From: Rana temporaria
Lineage: Eukaryota > Chordata > Amphibia > Anura > Ranidae
Assembly: GCF_905171775.1 (NCBI RefSeq)
Contig: NC_053490.1
Location: 90,976,839 to 91,040,838, forward strand
Reading direction: 5' to 3'
DNA: 64,000 nucleotides
Shown here: piece by piece, positions 21,991 to 32,185 of the stretch
Layout of the letters: every line of letters begins with the position of its first letter
Position numbering within the stretch: position 1 is the stretch's first letter
Notes under the pieces: generated by a model
What the model saw: the letters and a program-made list of their open reading frames with translations, nothing else
Database searches by the model: none
What the model was told of the DNA's origin: nothing
Program-made: the position numbers and the translations under genes

Positions 21991-23686
21991 ATGATGGAGC
22001 AGCAGCGTAAATTTTCGCGAGTTGGTGCTGTTTTTGGGATGGCTGCTGGATATGTTCATCATTCCAGTACTTTGGCCAGAAACAGGGGGCGGAGGCGTTT
22101 CTGGACCAAGGATTGGTTGCGCCAGCGTGACCAGTTCTCACATATGCCTCTGCTTAGGGAACTCCAGGAGAATAATCCTAATGACTATAGGAACTTTCTC
22201 CGCATGACGGACCCCGTATTCAACCGTCTGCTGGATCTTCTGTCCCCCTATATCACGAGGCAGGACACTGTGATGCGCCAAGCCATCATGGCCGAGCAGA
22301 GGCTTATTGCCACGTTGCGGTACCTGGCGACTGGGAGGAGCCTGCAGGACCTCAAGTTCTCGACAGGCATCTCTCCACAGGTGCTTGGGGTCATCATACC
22401 GGACACGTGTGCTGCCATCATCAAAGTTCTGCAGGAGGAGTATATTAAGGTAAGTTTCCTCATTTAAACCTCACAATCTGTCTTTAATAATGTGGGCAAC
22501 TAACTATTTATTTTATTTCCCAGATATGCTGTGTGTTTAACTAAGGTTCCCTTTTCTCCCTATGCATGTTGATATAAGCTTTCCATGTTTTATTCTTGGC
22601 CTACCTGCATATTTGTCCCTTACCCAATATTAACCTGTCCAGCATGCTATCCTAGGGACAAACCCACCTTGCCAATCTTTAAAACAGGACTTTTTGGTTT
22701 TTCTGTTCCAACCCCCCCCCCCCTTAAAACTTTTTTAGTCCCCATCAGAGGGCTGTGGAGTCTCTTAATTAAGTGTCCCTATATATTTCATTACCCAAAT
22801 TCTCCCTGCACATTTTTGAAATGCAATTTTAATACTGTGAAGTAGCACAAGGATGCTTGTAGGATTATGTTTTCAATGTTTATGTGCCAAAGTACTAAAT
22901 TGCTTTATTTGTTTGTCCCCACAGCTACCCTCCACACCACAGGAATGGCAGTCTGTGGCTTCCCAATTTGCCCAGCGGTGGGATTTCCCGAACTGCGGTG
23001 GAGCAATAGATGGGAAACACGTCCGCATAGTGCCCCCACCCCACTCGGGGTCCTACTATTATAACTACAAGGGTTATCATAGTATTGTGTTGATGGCGGT
23101 GGTGTCGGCACAGTATGAGTTTCTATATGTGGACGTGGGGAAGAACGGCCGGCTGTCTGATGGGGGAGTGTTCGCACGGACTGATTTCTATGATCGTCTC
23201 CAAGCTGGTGGTCTGGCACTGCCACCAGATGAAGATAATGTGGAAGGACTTCCGTTTTTGTTCCTAGCGGACGAGGCTTTCGGGCTTGGTCCTCACCTCA
23301 TGCGGCCTTTTCCCCAGAGGACCCTCACCTCAGAGAGGAGGGTGTTTAATTATCGGTTGGCCAGGGCTCGGAGGGTAGTCGAGAATGCCTTTGGGATACT
23401 CTCCAACCGGTTCCGCCTGTTCAGGACAGCGATACACTTGGCGGAATATAAATTGAACACCGTTGTATTTGCCTGCTGCATTTTGCACAACTTTTTACGC
23501 AGGCACTCCCAGACGTACCTACCCGACATCGGTTCTGAGGCAAGACTACCCTCAGATCCCCTTCCCGGGCTGGACACTGGTCGCGCTGGCTTGGCCACCC
23601 AATCAGCTCGTGAGGTACGCGACAAATATGTTGAGTACTTCATGGGTCGGGGGGCCATTGCTATGCCAGGTCATATTTCTTTCTAA
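21991..23686 (+). CDS. PIF/Harbinger transposase, intact, two exons
   Basis: DDE nuclease that cuts and inserts the element at 3-bp sites. Exon 1 is 21,991-22,449 (153 codons, donor GTAAGT) and exon 2 is 22,925-23,686 (acceptor CCCCACAG). The splice is phase 0 and gives 406 residues without a stop. The ATG at 21,991 is the first of two adjacent methionines. Residues 44-150 form the helical HTH-like N-terminal part (LLDLLSPYITRQD, EQRLIATLRYLATG). Catalytic core: GGAIDGKHV (D about 182), LADEAFGLGPHLMRPF (D about 269), VVENAFGILSNRFR (E about 306), then CCILHNFLRRH. All three acidic residues are present, length is normal for the family, and AATAAA follows at 23,722. HARBI1-like; activity is inferred, not shown. 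Confidence 0.92.
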
Positions 23687-23721
23687 TTCGGCCCCCAAAA
23701 GAAAGAAATATTCACAGAACT

Positions 23722-23727
23722 AATAAA
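23722..23727 (+). promoter_or_regulatory. Poly(A) signal of inner transposase
   Basis: AATAAA 36 bp after the stop codon. Confidence 0.6.
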
Positions 23728-23939
23728 TAATTAGACCATTGGACTTTATACAGTTGTTTGTCATTAATGCTTTTTCTCTTTTTATCTGTCTTCCTGGTTT
23801 TCAAACTAACTATTGCACTTCTATTGACACATTTAGTTCTCTAGTTTTATGAAATCACCACAATTGCACAATATTCACTCATCTCCAAACTGGGTATTGA
23901 CTCTAGAAATAAGAAGCCACTCCTTTTTCAAATTTTGAG

Positions 23940-24560
23940 GTCAAGCTTTTTATTTTCTGCTTGTTCATGACCACACAAAAAATGTGTGTTTTTTAAAGTA
24001 CTCCCTGCTTTTGGACTTAGGAGTCTACAATATTTTTAGTCCTTTTTTTATTATTTTTTTCTTTTATTTACCAAAAAATATTCTCAAGAATATACATTTT
24101 TAAACAAATTCACATTTTTGGTTATCAAATATAGTTCTATTTCTTTTTGACATAGATATATATATATATAATGTAGTAAAACTTTGGCCAATAAACTCAA
24201 AAAATAGAGAGATATATAGATAATATTTTTTTTGGACCTTTTGTTTCCAAATAAAATAATTTATATTTTTGAGAAATATTTTGTTTCGATTTTTTGAAAT
24301 GTTATCTTTTTCTATTTTTTAAAAAATATATATTTTTTGGGTTTGTTCTTATTTTTTTTTGGTAAATATTTTTTTGTCTTTTTTTTTAGTAAAAAATATT
24401 ATATTTGTTTTTGATTTTGGTGTCAAATATCTTCTTACCGAAATTTTGGCTTTTTTAAGATATATAATTATATATATATATATATTTGTTTGGTGTTTAT
24501 TCTTTGATTGTTTATGGTATAAACTTTTTAGTATCCAAAAATGACAAAATGGACAAACAA
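23940..24560. repeat. AT-rich low-complexity filler
   Basis: Long T and A runs with (TA) stretches (for example 24,161-24,170 and 24,465-24,486). No coding potential. It separates the transposase 3' end from the 3' end of the minus-strand SANT gene. Confidence 0.75.
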
Positions 24561-24940
24561 AAGAACTTAAACCTTATAAAAATATAAGAATTCACAACAG
24601 CAGTCAGTCATGGTGTGCTTTCACACTGGAACACGCCAAAATTTTAAGATGCACACATTCAGTGAAAAATCGCCAAATGTCATTGTTTCAACAGACAAAT
24701 GGCCACATGTGCTATCTGACATCATGGGTGATCAATGTCTGTGTTTTGTGGGAGCAAACCCTTCCTCTCAACTACTTGAGGATGGAGGAGGGGGTTGGAC
24801 CCACAAAGCACAGACACTAGATATTCTGTGATGGCAGATAGCACATGTTGGCACACTGTGTGTGCATCTTCAAATTTTGGCGTATTCATTATTCAAAAAG
24901 TAAAAATGGTTGTGGGGGCGGGGGATGGGCGGGGGGTGTT

Positions 24941-26791
24941 TCAGTCTTTGACACGGCCCATCATGTCAATAATATTAAAAAAATTAGCTTCGATGACCAT
25001 CATTCTTTGCCGCATATTGTCCATTTCCGTGCTGCACTCCAAAAGGACATTTGTTACATTCTGTTCCATGACAACCATCCTTTCACGCATATTGTGCATT
25101 TCAGTGCTGCACTCCATTACCTGCTGAATAATTATAGCAGCACTTGCACGCAAAAAATTTGCAACACCATCTTCATCCCCTAAAAAAAAATTAAAATGGG
25201 CAATCAAAACTAAAATATTTTATGAGGCCTATCTACATATGTTTTGCCAAATAAAGCTGGGGTGACACTGACCTGATGGTCTGCTCCTTTCCACCTCCAC
25301 AACTTCGCCATCTTCTATCACTCCTCCTTCTTCCACCACTTCCCCATCATCTTCCACGACTCCTCCTTCTTCCACCACTTCCCCATCATCATCAACTCCT
25401 CCTTCATCCATCAATCCACCTTCTTCCAATTCGCCAAATTCTTCTTCCTCAACTTGCCCTTCATCTGCTATAAATTCTAAATCCAAAATTACTTCTTCCT
25501 CCTCTCTTCCTTCCTCCTTTCTTCCTTCCTCCTCTCCTGCCACATCCTCTTCTCCTTCCACATCCTCTTCTCCTTCCACATCCTCTTCTCCTTCCACATC
25601 CTCTTCTCCTTCCACATCCTCCTCCTCCTCCACATCCTCTTCTCCTTCCACATCCTCTTCTCCTTCCACATCCTCCTCTCCTTCCACATCCTCTTCTCCT
25701 TCCACATCCTCCTCTCCTTCCACATCCTCTTCTCCTTCCACATCCTCCTCCTCCTCCACATGGCGAGATGGAAGATTTTGGCCTTGTCTGGCCCTCTCTG
25801 CCTCCTCCAAATGCTGGCGTCTTCTTTCCCCTAAATAACACAAAACAAAAGGTATACTCATCAGCACACAGATATTGGAGAGCAGAAATCGCATACATTG
25901 CTTAGAAGAGGCTTTCATTTATTTAGTTTTTTCTTTCACCAAACCTACATTTTTGACAGACTTCTATGCCAAGCTCTGATCCTGCCCCTTTTTAGCAAAG
26001 TGACACACATGGATGTCCCCCCTAAACTGTATTTCTGGGAGACCCTACCAAAAAATTTACATTTATTTTGGAGACACAGGTGCTCTGCATTGCAGATGGG
26101 AAAACATCTGCTTTATTATCAGTGTTTTTAGAATGAATCCTGTTTGCCTTTCACATTCTCTTAATTTGATTTTTCAATTTTACACAATGTTTGCAAACCA
26201 AGTTTTTGGCCAGTGAGCCATGTCCAGGTGTGTTGTTCCTGGAATAACCTTGCATTTCTGATAAACGATGTGATGTTACGCGGTTTACTAAGAACACTAT
26301 TTTCAAAAGGTAGGTATTTACGTAAAAAACATTACATTTCAACATGTCTTCAAAAGTACAAGCAGGCCAAGGAGGCAGATGTCGAAATATACATGTCAAC
26401 ACATTCTTGCAGACAATCACCCCCCCAACCCCAAAAATATTAACTTACTTGTACGCAGAATTTTAAGGATCTTCTTCATCTGATGTGGCTCCCTCAATTT
26501 TAAGTCGGACCAGCGTTTTCGGAGCTGTTCTTTGGACCTGGTGACCCCAAACATCCTCTGCATTCTCCTCGCCACCTTGTCCATAATGTGTGCCTTTCGG
26601 TGGTTAGGGGTCTTGTATGGCCCTAATTCACCATCATAGTCCTTCCTCCGCATGATGGAAACTAACTCCACCATTTCGTCGAACCGCATATTAGTGGCTT
26701 TGTATCTTCTTTGCCTGGATCGGGACGTTCCTGCCTCTGTCCCTTCACTTGCAGCCTGAGAGCATCGTGCCCGCTCGTGTGACATCGCCAT
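24941..26791 (-). CDS. Harbinger SANT/Myb-like protein with acidic repeat, three exons
   Basis: Probable DNA-binding partner of the transposase. Exons: 26,791-26,449 (donor GTAAGT), 25,830-25,273 (acceptor TTTAG, donor GTCAGT) and 25,179-24,941 (acceptor TTTTTTAG). The phases match and give 379 residues with no stop. Residues about 35-105 form a Myb/SANT-like domain (MRFDEMVELVSIMRRKDYDG, then EQLRKRWSDLKLRE), typical of Harbinger second proteins. Residues about 140-215 are roughly a dozen VEGEED hexads. The C-terminal 78 residues are amphipathic and contain ECSTEM-NMR-RM twice, so likely a coiled coil for self-association. The start ATG at 26,791 precedes a short Ala/Ser/Arg-rich leader. Exon boundaries are read by eye. 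Confidence 0.82.
25540..25770 (-). repeat. In-frame 18-bp coding repeat (VEGEED)n
   Basis: On the plus strand the unit is CTCTTCTCCTTCCACATC, repeated about 12 times with a few CTCCTC variants. The 18-bp unit keeps frame, so unit gain or loss would change only the length of the acidic tract. Confidence 0.9.
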
Positions 26792-26850
26792 CTTTCCTTC
26801 CCACAGAGATTATGGGCGGGGAAAAGAGGAAATGTTCCGCCATGGGCGGA

Positions 26851-27084
26851 GACGAGGGCGGCGTTTCATACATACGCGGAGTGTAGAGAATGCAAACAAC
26901 GTGTTTACGTAGGTTACGCGGAGACTATTCGAGCAATTCCAGAACATACACAGTTAACGCCATATTTCCGAAACACATTGATTAGGGGCATGGCAAAGCT
27001 GACGAGGGCGGCGTTTCATACATACGCGGAGTGTATAAAAGGCGCACGCCGTGATTACGCAGGTTACGCGGTAATTAGGCGAGC
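26851..27084 (+). repeat. Direct repeat in the intergenic promoter region
   Basis: GACGAGGGCGGCGTTTCATA begins both copies (26,851 and 27,001). The first 35 bases are identical and the rest, to about 85 bp, are similar (AGGTTACGCGG in each). The copies lie between the divergent SANT and MADF genes. Only the second has TATAAAAG; the first has TAGAGAAT at that place. Confidence 0.8.
27034..27041 (+). promoter_or_regulatory. TATA box for MADF gene
   Basis: TATAAAAG in the second promoter repeat. A spliced leader is plausible: donor AGGTAAGG at about 27,114 and acceptor ACATCAG just before the ATG at 27,723. Confidence 0.5.
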
Positions 27085-27114
27085 GTGAGAAACGAGGAGC
27101 GAGAGACAGGAAGG

Positions 27115-27700
27115 TAAGGAAATTCAAAATGGGATCAGCAGAGGCCTAGAAAATGGAGAGCCATGGGATGGGGGTTTGGTCTGTTGGTTGCACCCTTTTT
27201 AAGCTATTCTGTCTCTTGAGTACCACAATGTTATTTTGGTATCCAAATGCTTTTGGACACCTCACAAAATATAGATGTGAACAATGCTGTACCTCATTTA
27301 AATCTTTTTGAATGGTGTATTCAGATCAGGCAAAGTATTGTTCAGTGTTGGTTGTACAGAGGTCATTAGGAAGTGTCTTTTATGTCATCCATGCTCAGGG
27401 GCAGGATATCTACACATGAAAGAGTGCCTAGATGAATGCTCTCATTTGTAAGCATTGTTTATGTTTCTATATTAAAATTATTTACTGCAATGTTACCAAA
27501 GGGTCTGCATGTAGCAAATCAATGTTTGGTACAACCAATGCGGCCGAGCTGGCCATCATTTTTACAACAAGAGACACTGTGTTTGTAATTATATATAGGT
27601 CATAAATTTAGAGACACATATTATATCAAGGTCAACGCTGAGCCTTTTTAATATCTAGTTTTATTTGGTTTATGTTTTGCTAATCTAGACTCCAAAATCA
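27115..27700 (+). other. Putative 5' intron of MADF gene
   Basis: AT-rich sequence between GGTAAGGAAATTC and ATCACATCAG, without coding potential. Inferred only from splice-like ends. Confidence 0.35.
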
Positions 27701-27722
27701 CATCAGCAAATAAGGCCGGGAA

Positions 27723-28789
27723 ATGGACCTCCTCCAAACGAAGGAAGCAATAGAGGCCTTACTGGAAAAATTTGAGGACACGCCCATCCTGTGGGATTCC
27801 AAAAACACGTTCTATTGCAATAAAGATTTACGAGCGGCAGCACTAGAGGAGCTAGCAAACTATATGCAAACATGGGTGCCAGGATGCACTGCCAACATGG
27901 TGAAGGATAAACTTGCCAACCTGAGAAGCACATATAGAAGAGCATACAGAGCTAATAAATATACAAAGTCTGGAGCAGCAGCAACACAAGCAAAGGAACT
28001 CAAACTGTGGTATTACAAACAGATGTCTTTTTTGCGTAAGGAAATGGAGGGCAGGAAATCGATGTCTAGTTTTGCTTCCAACCTTCCCTCCACGCTACCT
28101 TCCAGCGGACCTTAACCAGATGACCACAGCCCTGCAGAGTTCGGAAGAAGAGGGCCTGGCTGACAGAGAGGCAGATCTGCCACCCTTCGATGAGGAGGTA
28201 TAGTAGTTTCCTATATATTTCTGGCGTAAATAATTATTGGTGGATTAATGAGTTGATATTGTAAAAGAAAAGCCAAGCTGGGAAAACCAAAAAAAAAGGT
28301 CGCCAGACAAATAGGTGTCAGGGATGACAACTGCAGGGGTCAGAAGGAGAGTCTATTCAAGTTATAATGAACCAAAATAATAAAAGAAAAACATGAAAAT
28401 GTGTGTGTTTTGATTTGGCTAAATAGTAAAACATGTCCCTTTTTTTGACACAGGAAGAAGAGATCAGCCAGGAGGTGGCAGATCCTCACGTCTCTGTCAG
28501 CCAGGAGGAGGCCGGGGTCAGTGGCAGCCAGGAGGAGGCCGGGCCCAGTGGCCTGCAGCAGGTCCCCCCGCCCAGGACAACCACCACCAGCCAGTCTTCT
28601 CCCCCCCAGGTGAGGCCATCAGGCCGAAGGAGGCAGTTGAGGCCTGTGGAGGAGGCAAGCCTCCGCATGATCCAGGAGGCAAGCGCCATCATGAGGGCCC
28701 CCCTCAACCCCACAGAGGCCTACAGTGCCTCCTTGGCACACGATTTAAATGAAGGGGGGAGGAGCAGAGAAGACTGGCAAAGGCCCTGA
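27723..28789 (+). pseudogene. MADF-domain gene carried by the inner Harbinger
   Basis: Residues about 5-105 (LLEKFEDTPILWDS, LEELANYMQTW, MVKDKLANLRSTYRRA, LKLWYYKQMSFLRKE) match the MADF (Myb/SANT-like in Adf-1) fold, a DNA-binding domain found in some transposon proteins. The first exon closes at TAA near 28,114, but the next frame continues (MTTALQSSEEEGLADREA from 28,120) to a donor GTATAG at 28,198. An acceptor at 28,453 leads into EEEISQEVADPHVS. One extra T near 28,112 would explain the break. A second shift is possible in the G-run near 28,757, since another frame continues (LAKALIKQVLWWMQKDLL). I call it broken, but sequencing indels would make it intact. ATG at 27,723 follows a splice-acceptor-like ATCAG. 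Confidence 0.65.
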
Positions 28790-28911
28790 TCAAACAGGTC
28801 CTTTGGTGGATGCAGAAGGACCTGCTGACCCCAGACACTGGGCTATGTGACCCGGCCCGGCTTGCTGAACACCATCCTCCTGCTGCCACATCGATCCCAC
28901 CTGCAAGAGCC

Positions 28912-29214
28912 CGTGTAAGATCCGCTGGAGGGCAGCCTGGAGGGAAGGCTGGAAAGAGGAGGAAACGGTGATTCCCTGCCTTCCATTTCCTTCCACACAA
29001 AGGACATATTGTTTGGACTACCACAGTTTGGGTTCCTTTGGTTCTGTGCTGCTGCTTCATCAGATTTTTTTGTTTGCCTCCTGAGGTTTGGTAGTTTATC
29101 CTTCACCATGTTGGAAATGCAAGTTTGCATATAGTTTGCTATCTGTTCTAGTGCTGCCGTTCTGTTTATTTTTTGGGATGACATTTGCCAAAATAAATGG
29201 CTTTTTGCTTTCAT
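28912..29214 (-). pseudogene. Inverted, decayed second MADF copy
   Basis: The minus strand encodes ALEQIANYMQTCISNMVKD, NLRRQTKK and MSFVWKEMEGRE, clearly related to the plus-strand MADF gene (LEELANYMQTW, MVKDKLANLR, MSFLRKEMEGRK). Nucleotide similarity continues past the domain (CTTCCCTCCA and CCAGCGGA in both). It is about 25-35% changed at the protein level with small deletions. It overlaps the possible 3' tail of the plus-strand gene, so part of that tail is antisense to a MADF copy. Confidence 0.7.
29192..29197 (+). promoter_or_regulatory. Possible poly(A) signal for MADF gene
   Basis: AATAAA some 400 bp after the stop at 28,789. Confidence 0.35.
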
Positions 29215-29621
29215 TTGAAAACCTGTCTATTGTTTGTTATACTGTGGGGATTATTAGGCAGCAAACATTACAAATAAATACAATGGGTCATTTACAAAGG
29301 ACACAAACTCCTTGGGGGGGAACATTTGGTGTGCCAACATGGTTAAAAATTCCAAAATTAAAAAAAAAAAAAGCACTAAAAAATAAATATAACATGTAAT
29401 AACAAAATGAACAAAATGGTGACATAACTAGAAACACACCAAAAAAAAAAAAATAAGATGAACATTCCTTTACAAAAATAAAAGTGAAAAAAATGGAGGA
29501 CCACCAACAAAAACACACGTCTGGCCTAGAAAACATTTTTAAATGATTACATCACAAGCAAGAAATGTCACATTTCAGTATGGGACAACTCAGTTGAAAT
29601 TGCATCAGCAAGAGAACGGGG

Positions 29622-29710
29622 TTATTCTAGCAAGAGAACAATGAATAAAACGACGCAATAAACTGTTGTTTATTGCGTCGTTTTAAGACATTGTTCTCTT
29701 GCTAGAATAA
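29622..29710. repeat. 89-bp palindrome in inner Harbinger right arm
   Basis: Outer arms TTATTCTAGCAAGAGAACAA and its complement at 29,691-29,710. Inner arms AAAACGACGCAATAAAC and its complement, with a 4-bp loop. Only a few bases between the arm pairs fail to match. Transcribed or single-stranded, it would form a strong hairpin. Confidence 0.9.
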
Positions 29711-30629
29711 AAGCTTTCAAATGACGAATGTGCCATATCCCAAACAAACGCGAGTTTTACCTGAACGAGCGCTCCCGTCTCCTTATTTTGACTGAGCATG
29801 CGCAGGATTTTTGTACGCTGCTTTTGTGTACAGACGACCGAACATGTCCGAGCGGACACGGTTCCAGCGGACTGTTTTAAAGCAAGACCAGGAAACAGTT
29901 GTTCGTTGGGAAACGGTCTGTCAGACAAATGTTTGCTGGAATCCTGTCCGTTACTGCCTACACACGATCGAACATGTCCGCTGAAACTGGTCCGCGGACC
30001 AGTTTCAGCAGACATGTTTGGTCGTGAGTACAGGGCCTAACAATACTACACTAACCAACAAACACCAACAGACAACAGAACAAAAGCACCTTGCTTTAGG
30101 AAGGGGAACACAGGGATGTACTTTTGCAATGGAAGGGCGTTTGTGTGGGGCTATTCATACACAGGGCGTATCTCACTAAGTATGCTTGGCCTATTTCCTA
30201 TCTCACTAATTGCGCCGGGCCGAGTTCTGAGCATGCCCAGTGAGGTGCAGATTCGTGCGCGCATGCGCAGTACGGCCGGCCCTTCATTTGCATGGGGTCA
30301 CGGGTCATTTCAATGGAGCACGCTCACTTCCTTCCCACTTTCAATTACCCCGCCTTACGCCTCGGAATTTACGCTACGCTGGCACAAAATTTGGGCGCAA
30401 ATACTCTGTGGATACGGCACTTACGTCACAAAATTCAGCCGCCGTAATGTAAATGACATGCGTTACGACGAACTAAATATGCGCCGCTCTACGTGAATCT
30501 GGGCCATACTGCTTGGGACTGCCTGTGGTGTCTAAGACTGTTTGCTGTGGTACATCTTAAAGGAACATACTCCTTCAAATTAGCTGAGCTATATTTGCCT
30601 CTCTTATGCAACTATTAGTTGCGATCACA

Positions 30630-31340
30630 GGGCCAAATCCACAAAGATCCGGCGTAACTTATTTTTTTCCATTTAAGTTACACTGCCTTAAAGTTTCTAC
30701 CTAAGTGCCCGATCCACAAAGCACTTACCTAGAAATTTTGGGCTGTGTAACTTAAATTCCGCCGGCGCAAGGCGTTCCTATTTTCATGGGGGCGATTCCC
30801 ATTTAAATTAGGCACGCTCCCGCGCCGGCCGTACTGCGCATGCTCGTGACATCATTTTCCCGACGTGCATAGCGCGAAATTACGTTACGCCGAGCTTTGT
30901 GGATTGCGACGGGTCAATAAAGTTGCGTCGGGAAAAAAAAAAAATACGGCGGGAATTTTTTTTTTTTAAATAAAAAAAAAATCGCGTCGCTGGACAGAAA
31001 GGTCTGCTTTTACATGGTGTACTAACTTTACACCTTGTAAAAGCAGTCCTAATTTTGCGTATGCAAACTAAAACTTACGGAGAAAAAACAAAGCTGAAAA
31101 GCTTTGTGGATCTCCGTAAGTGCTAATTTGCATACCCGAGGCCGCATTTCGACACGAAATGCCCCCAGCGGCGGATGCGGTACTGCATCCTAAGATCCGG
31201 CAGTGTAAGTCCCTTACACATGCCGGATCTTCTGCCTATCTATGGAAAACTGATTCTGTGGATCAGTTCCATAGTTAGGAACAGGGATACGACGGCGTAA
31301 CAGCAGTTACGCCGTCGTATCCCTTTTGTGGATTTGGCCC
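30630..31340. mobile_element. Harbinger-type MITE, GGGCCAAATCCAC family
   Basis: Perfect inverted ends GGGCCAAATCCACAAA, flanked by ACA on both sides (30,627-30,629 and 31,341-31,343). The interior has ACTTACGGAGA and inverted GGCGTAAC motifs. It resembles the copy at 44,013-44,720. Confidence 0.85.
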
Positions 31341-31587
31341 ACAATTCCTAACTACTACGTGCTTGACATAAGTAATTACTTGTTTATGGGGTCCCGTACT
31401 GATAATCACTTGCATACAGAAATGCATTGGAATCTTCACGTGTATCGGCTAGGGGTTGGATGCATTTTGTAATACGTTCACTGTTAGTAGCTCAACGCAT
31501 TCCTATATGTGAGAGAGAGATGATGTAGAGAACCCCCAAACTCCTGTTTTCTGATTGGAGTGACGCCTGGGGTCCAATACTGAATTC

Positions 31588-31930
31588 TCACATTGAGATC
31601 CTTGCTATCCGCAGTTGTGGTTCACTCCCGTTCACCAGTGTTGTGACATCCACCTTCCATTTGAGGATGCCCCACAGATGGCTAATAGTGTTTAGGTCTG
31701 GAGACATGCTTGGCCAGTCCATCGCCTTTACCCTCAACTTCTTTAGCAAGGCAGTGGTCGTCTTGGACATGTGTATGGGGTCATTACCATGGTGGAATAC
31801 TCTGCTTCAGTATATTCAGTACATGTTGGCATTCATGGTTCCCTCAATGAACTGTAGCTCCCTAGCGGATACTCCAGATGACATCTTGATGATGAATCGC
31901 ATAGGGCGCATTGTGTCACTTCCGGTTTGA
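31588..31930 (-). pseudogene. Tc1 transposase C-terminal fragment
   Basis: The minus strand reads SARELQFIEGTMNANMY, then HHGNDPIHMSKTT and DWPSMSPDLNTISHLWGILK. This matches the second and third catalytic blocks of Tc1-type DD34E transposases, with NDP carrying an aspartate. The canonical glutamate in the EHLWG block is replaced by S (ISHLWG). Stops lie between the two segments (near 31,808-31,818) and no N-terminus or terminal repeat is present. Same family as the fragment at 16,437. Confidence 0.8.
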
Positions 31931-32177
31931 AGCCGTGGAACACAAATTGTCCCGGACTTCCTGATTGTAAATGCGAAGATGATGTGAGTATGTTCACAAC
32001 TGTGAATATATAAAAATCTTTTTGAAAACGGTATCATGCTATGGGAGCAATCTTTTCTCAGCATATGGATGAGACAGAGGGGATGAACTTTTAAAGGAGC
32101 AAAGAGAGGAGAGGTATATAAAGACATTGATCTGGGATCTGTTACACAGTGGCATATACTATGAATGTGGAATACCC
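31931..32177. other. Unassigned stretch
   Basis: AT-rich, no recognised element. Confidence 0.35.
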
Positions 32178-32185
32178 CTTTGAGG

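Larger units (their letters stand above)
21501..30037. mobile_element. Inner PIF/Harbinger element, three genes, largely intact
   Basis: Left end GGCCTTGTACTCACGACCGG; right end reversed GGCCCTGTACTCACGACCAA. The flanks are TGA (21,498-21,500) and TAA (30,038-30,040), a 3-bp duplication with one change. Genes: transposase (plus, intact), SANT-like gene with acidic repeat (minus, intact), MADF-type gene (plus, apparent frameshifts). At 8.5 kb it is long for Harbinger. An AT-rich filler and a third gene account for the extra length. Subterminal blocks contain ACATGTCCGCTG-type motifs that also occur in the short GTACACACG MITEs. Confidence 0.85.
18033..30505. mobile_element. Outer PIF/Harbinger element, interrupted
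   Basis: The left end GGCCCAGATTCACAAAG (18,033) pairs with the right end which, reversed, reads GGCCCAGATTCACGTAG (30,505). ATA lies outside both (18,030-18,032 and 30,506-30,508). After removing the inner element the length is about 3.9 kb, usual for a two-gene Harbinger. Contents: TATA box, transposase on plus (broken), Myb-like gene on minus (broken), facing each other tail to tail. The A/C-rich tract at 21,230-21,500 continues in kind at 30,041-30,090, which supports the interruption. Confidence 0.8.

Noticed and set aside
25461..25898. 145-residue Gly/Arg/Cys-rich frame on the minus strand
   Set aside because: Out-of-frame shadow of the VEGEED coding repeat; the spliced SANT frame explains the region.
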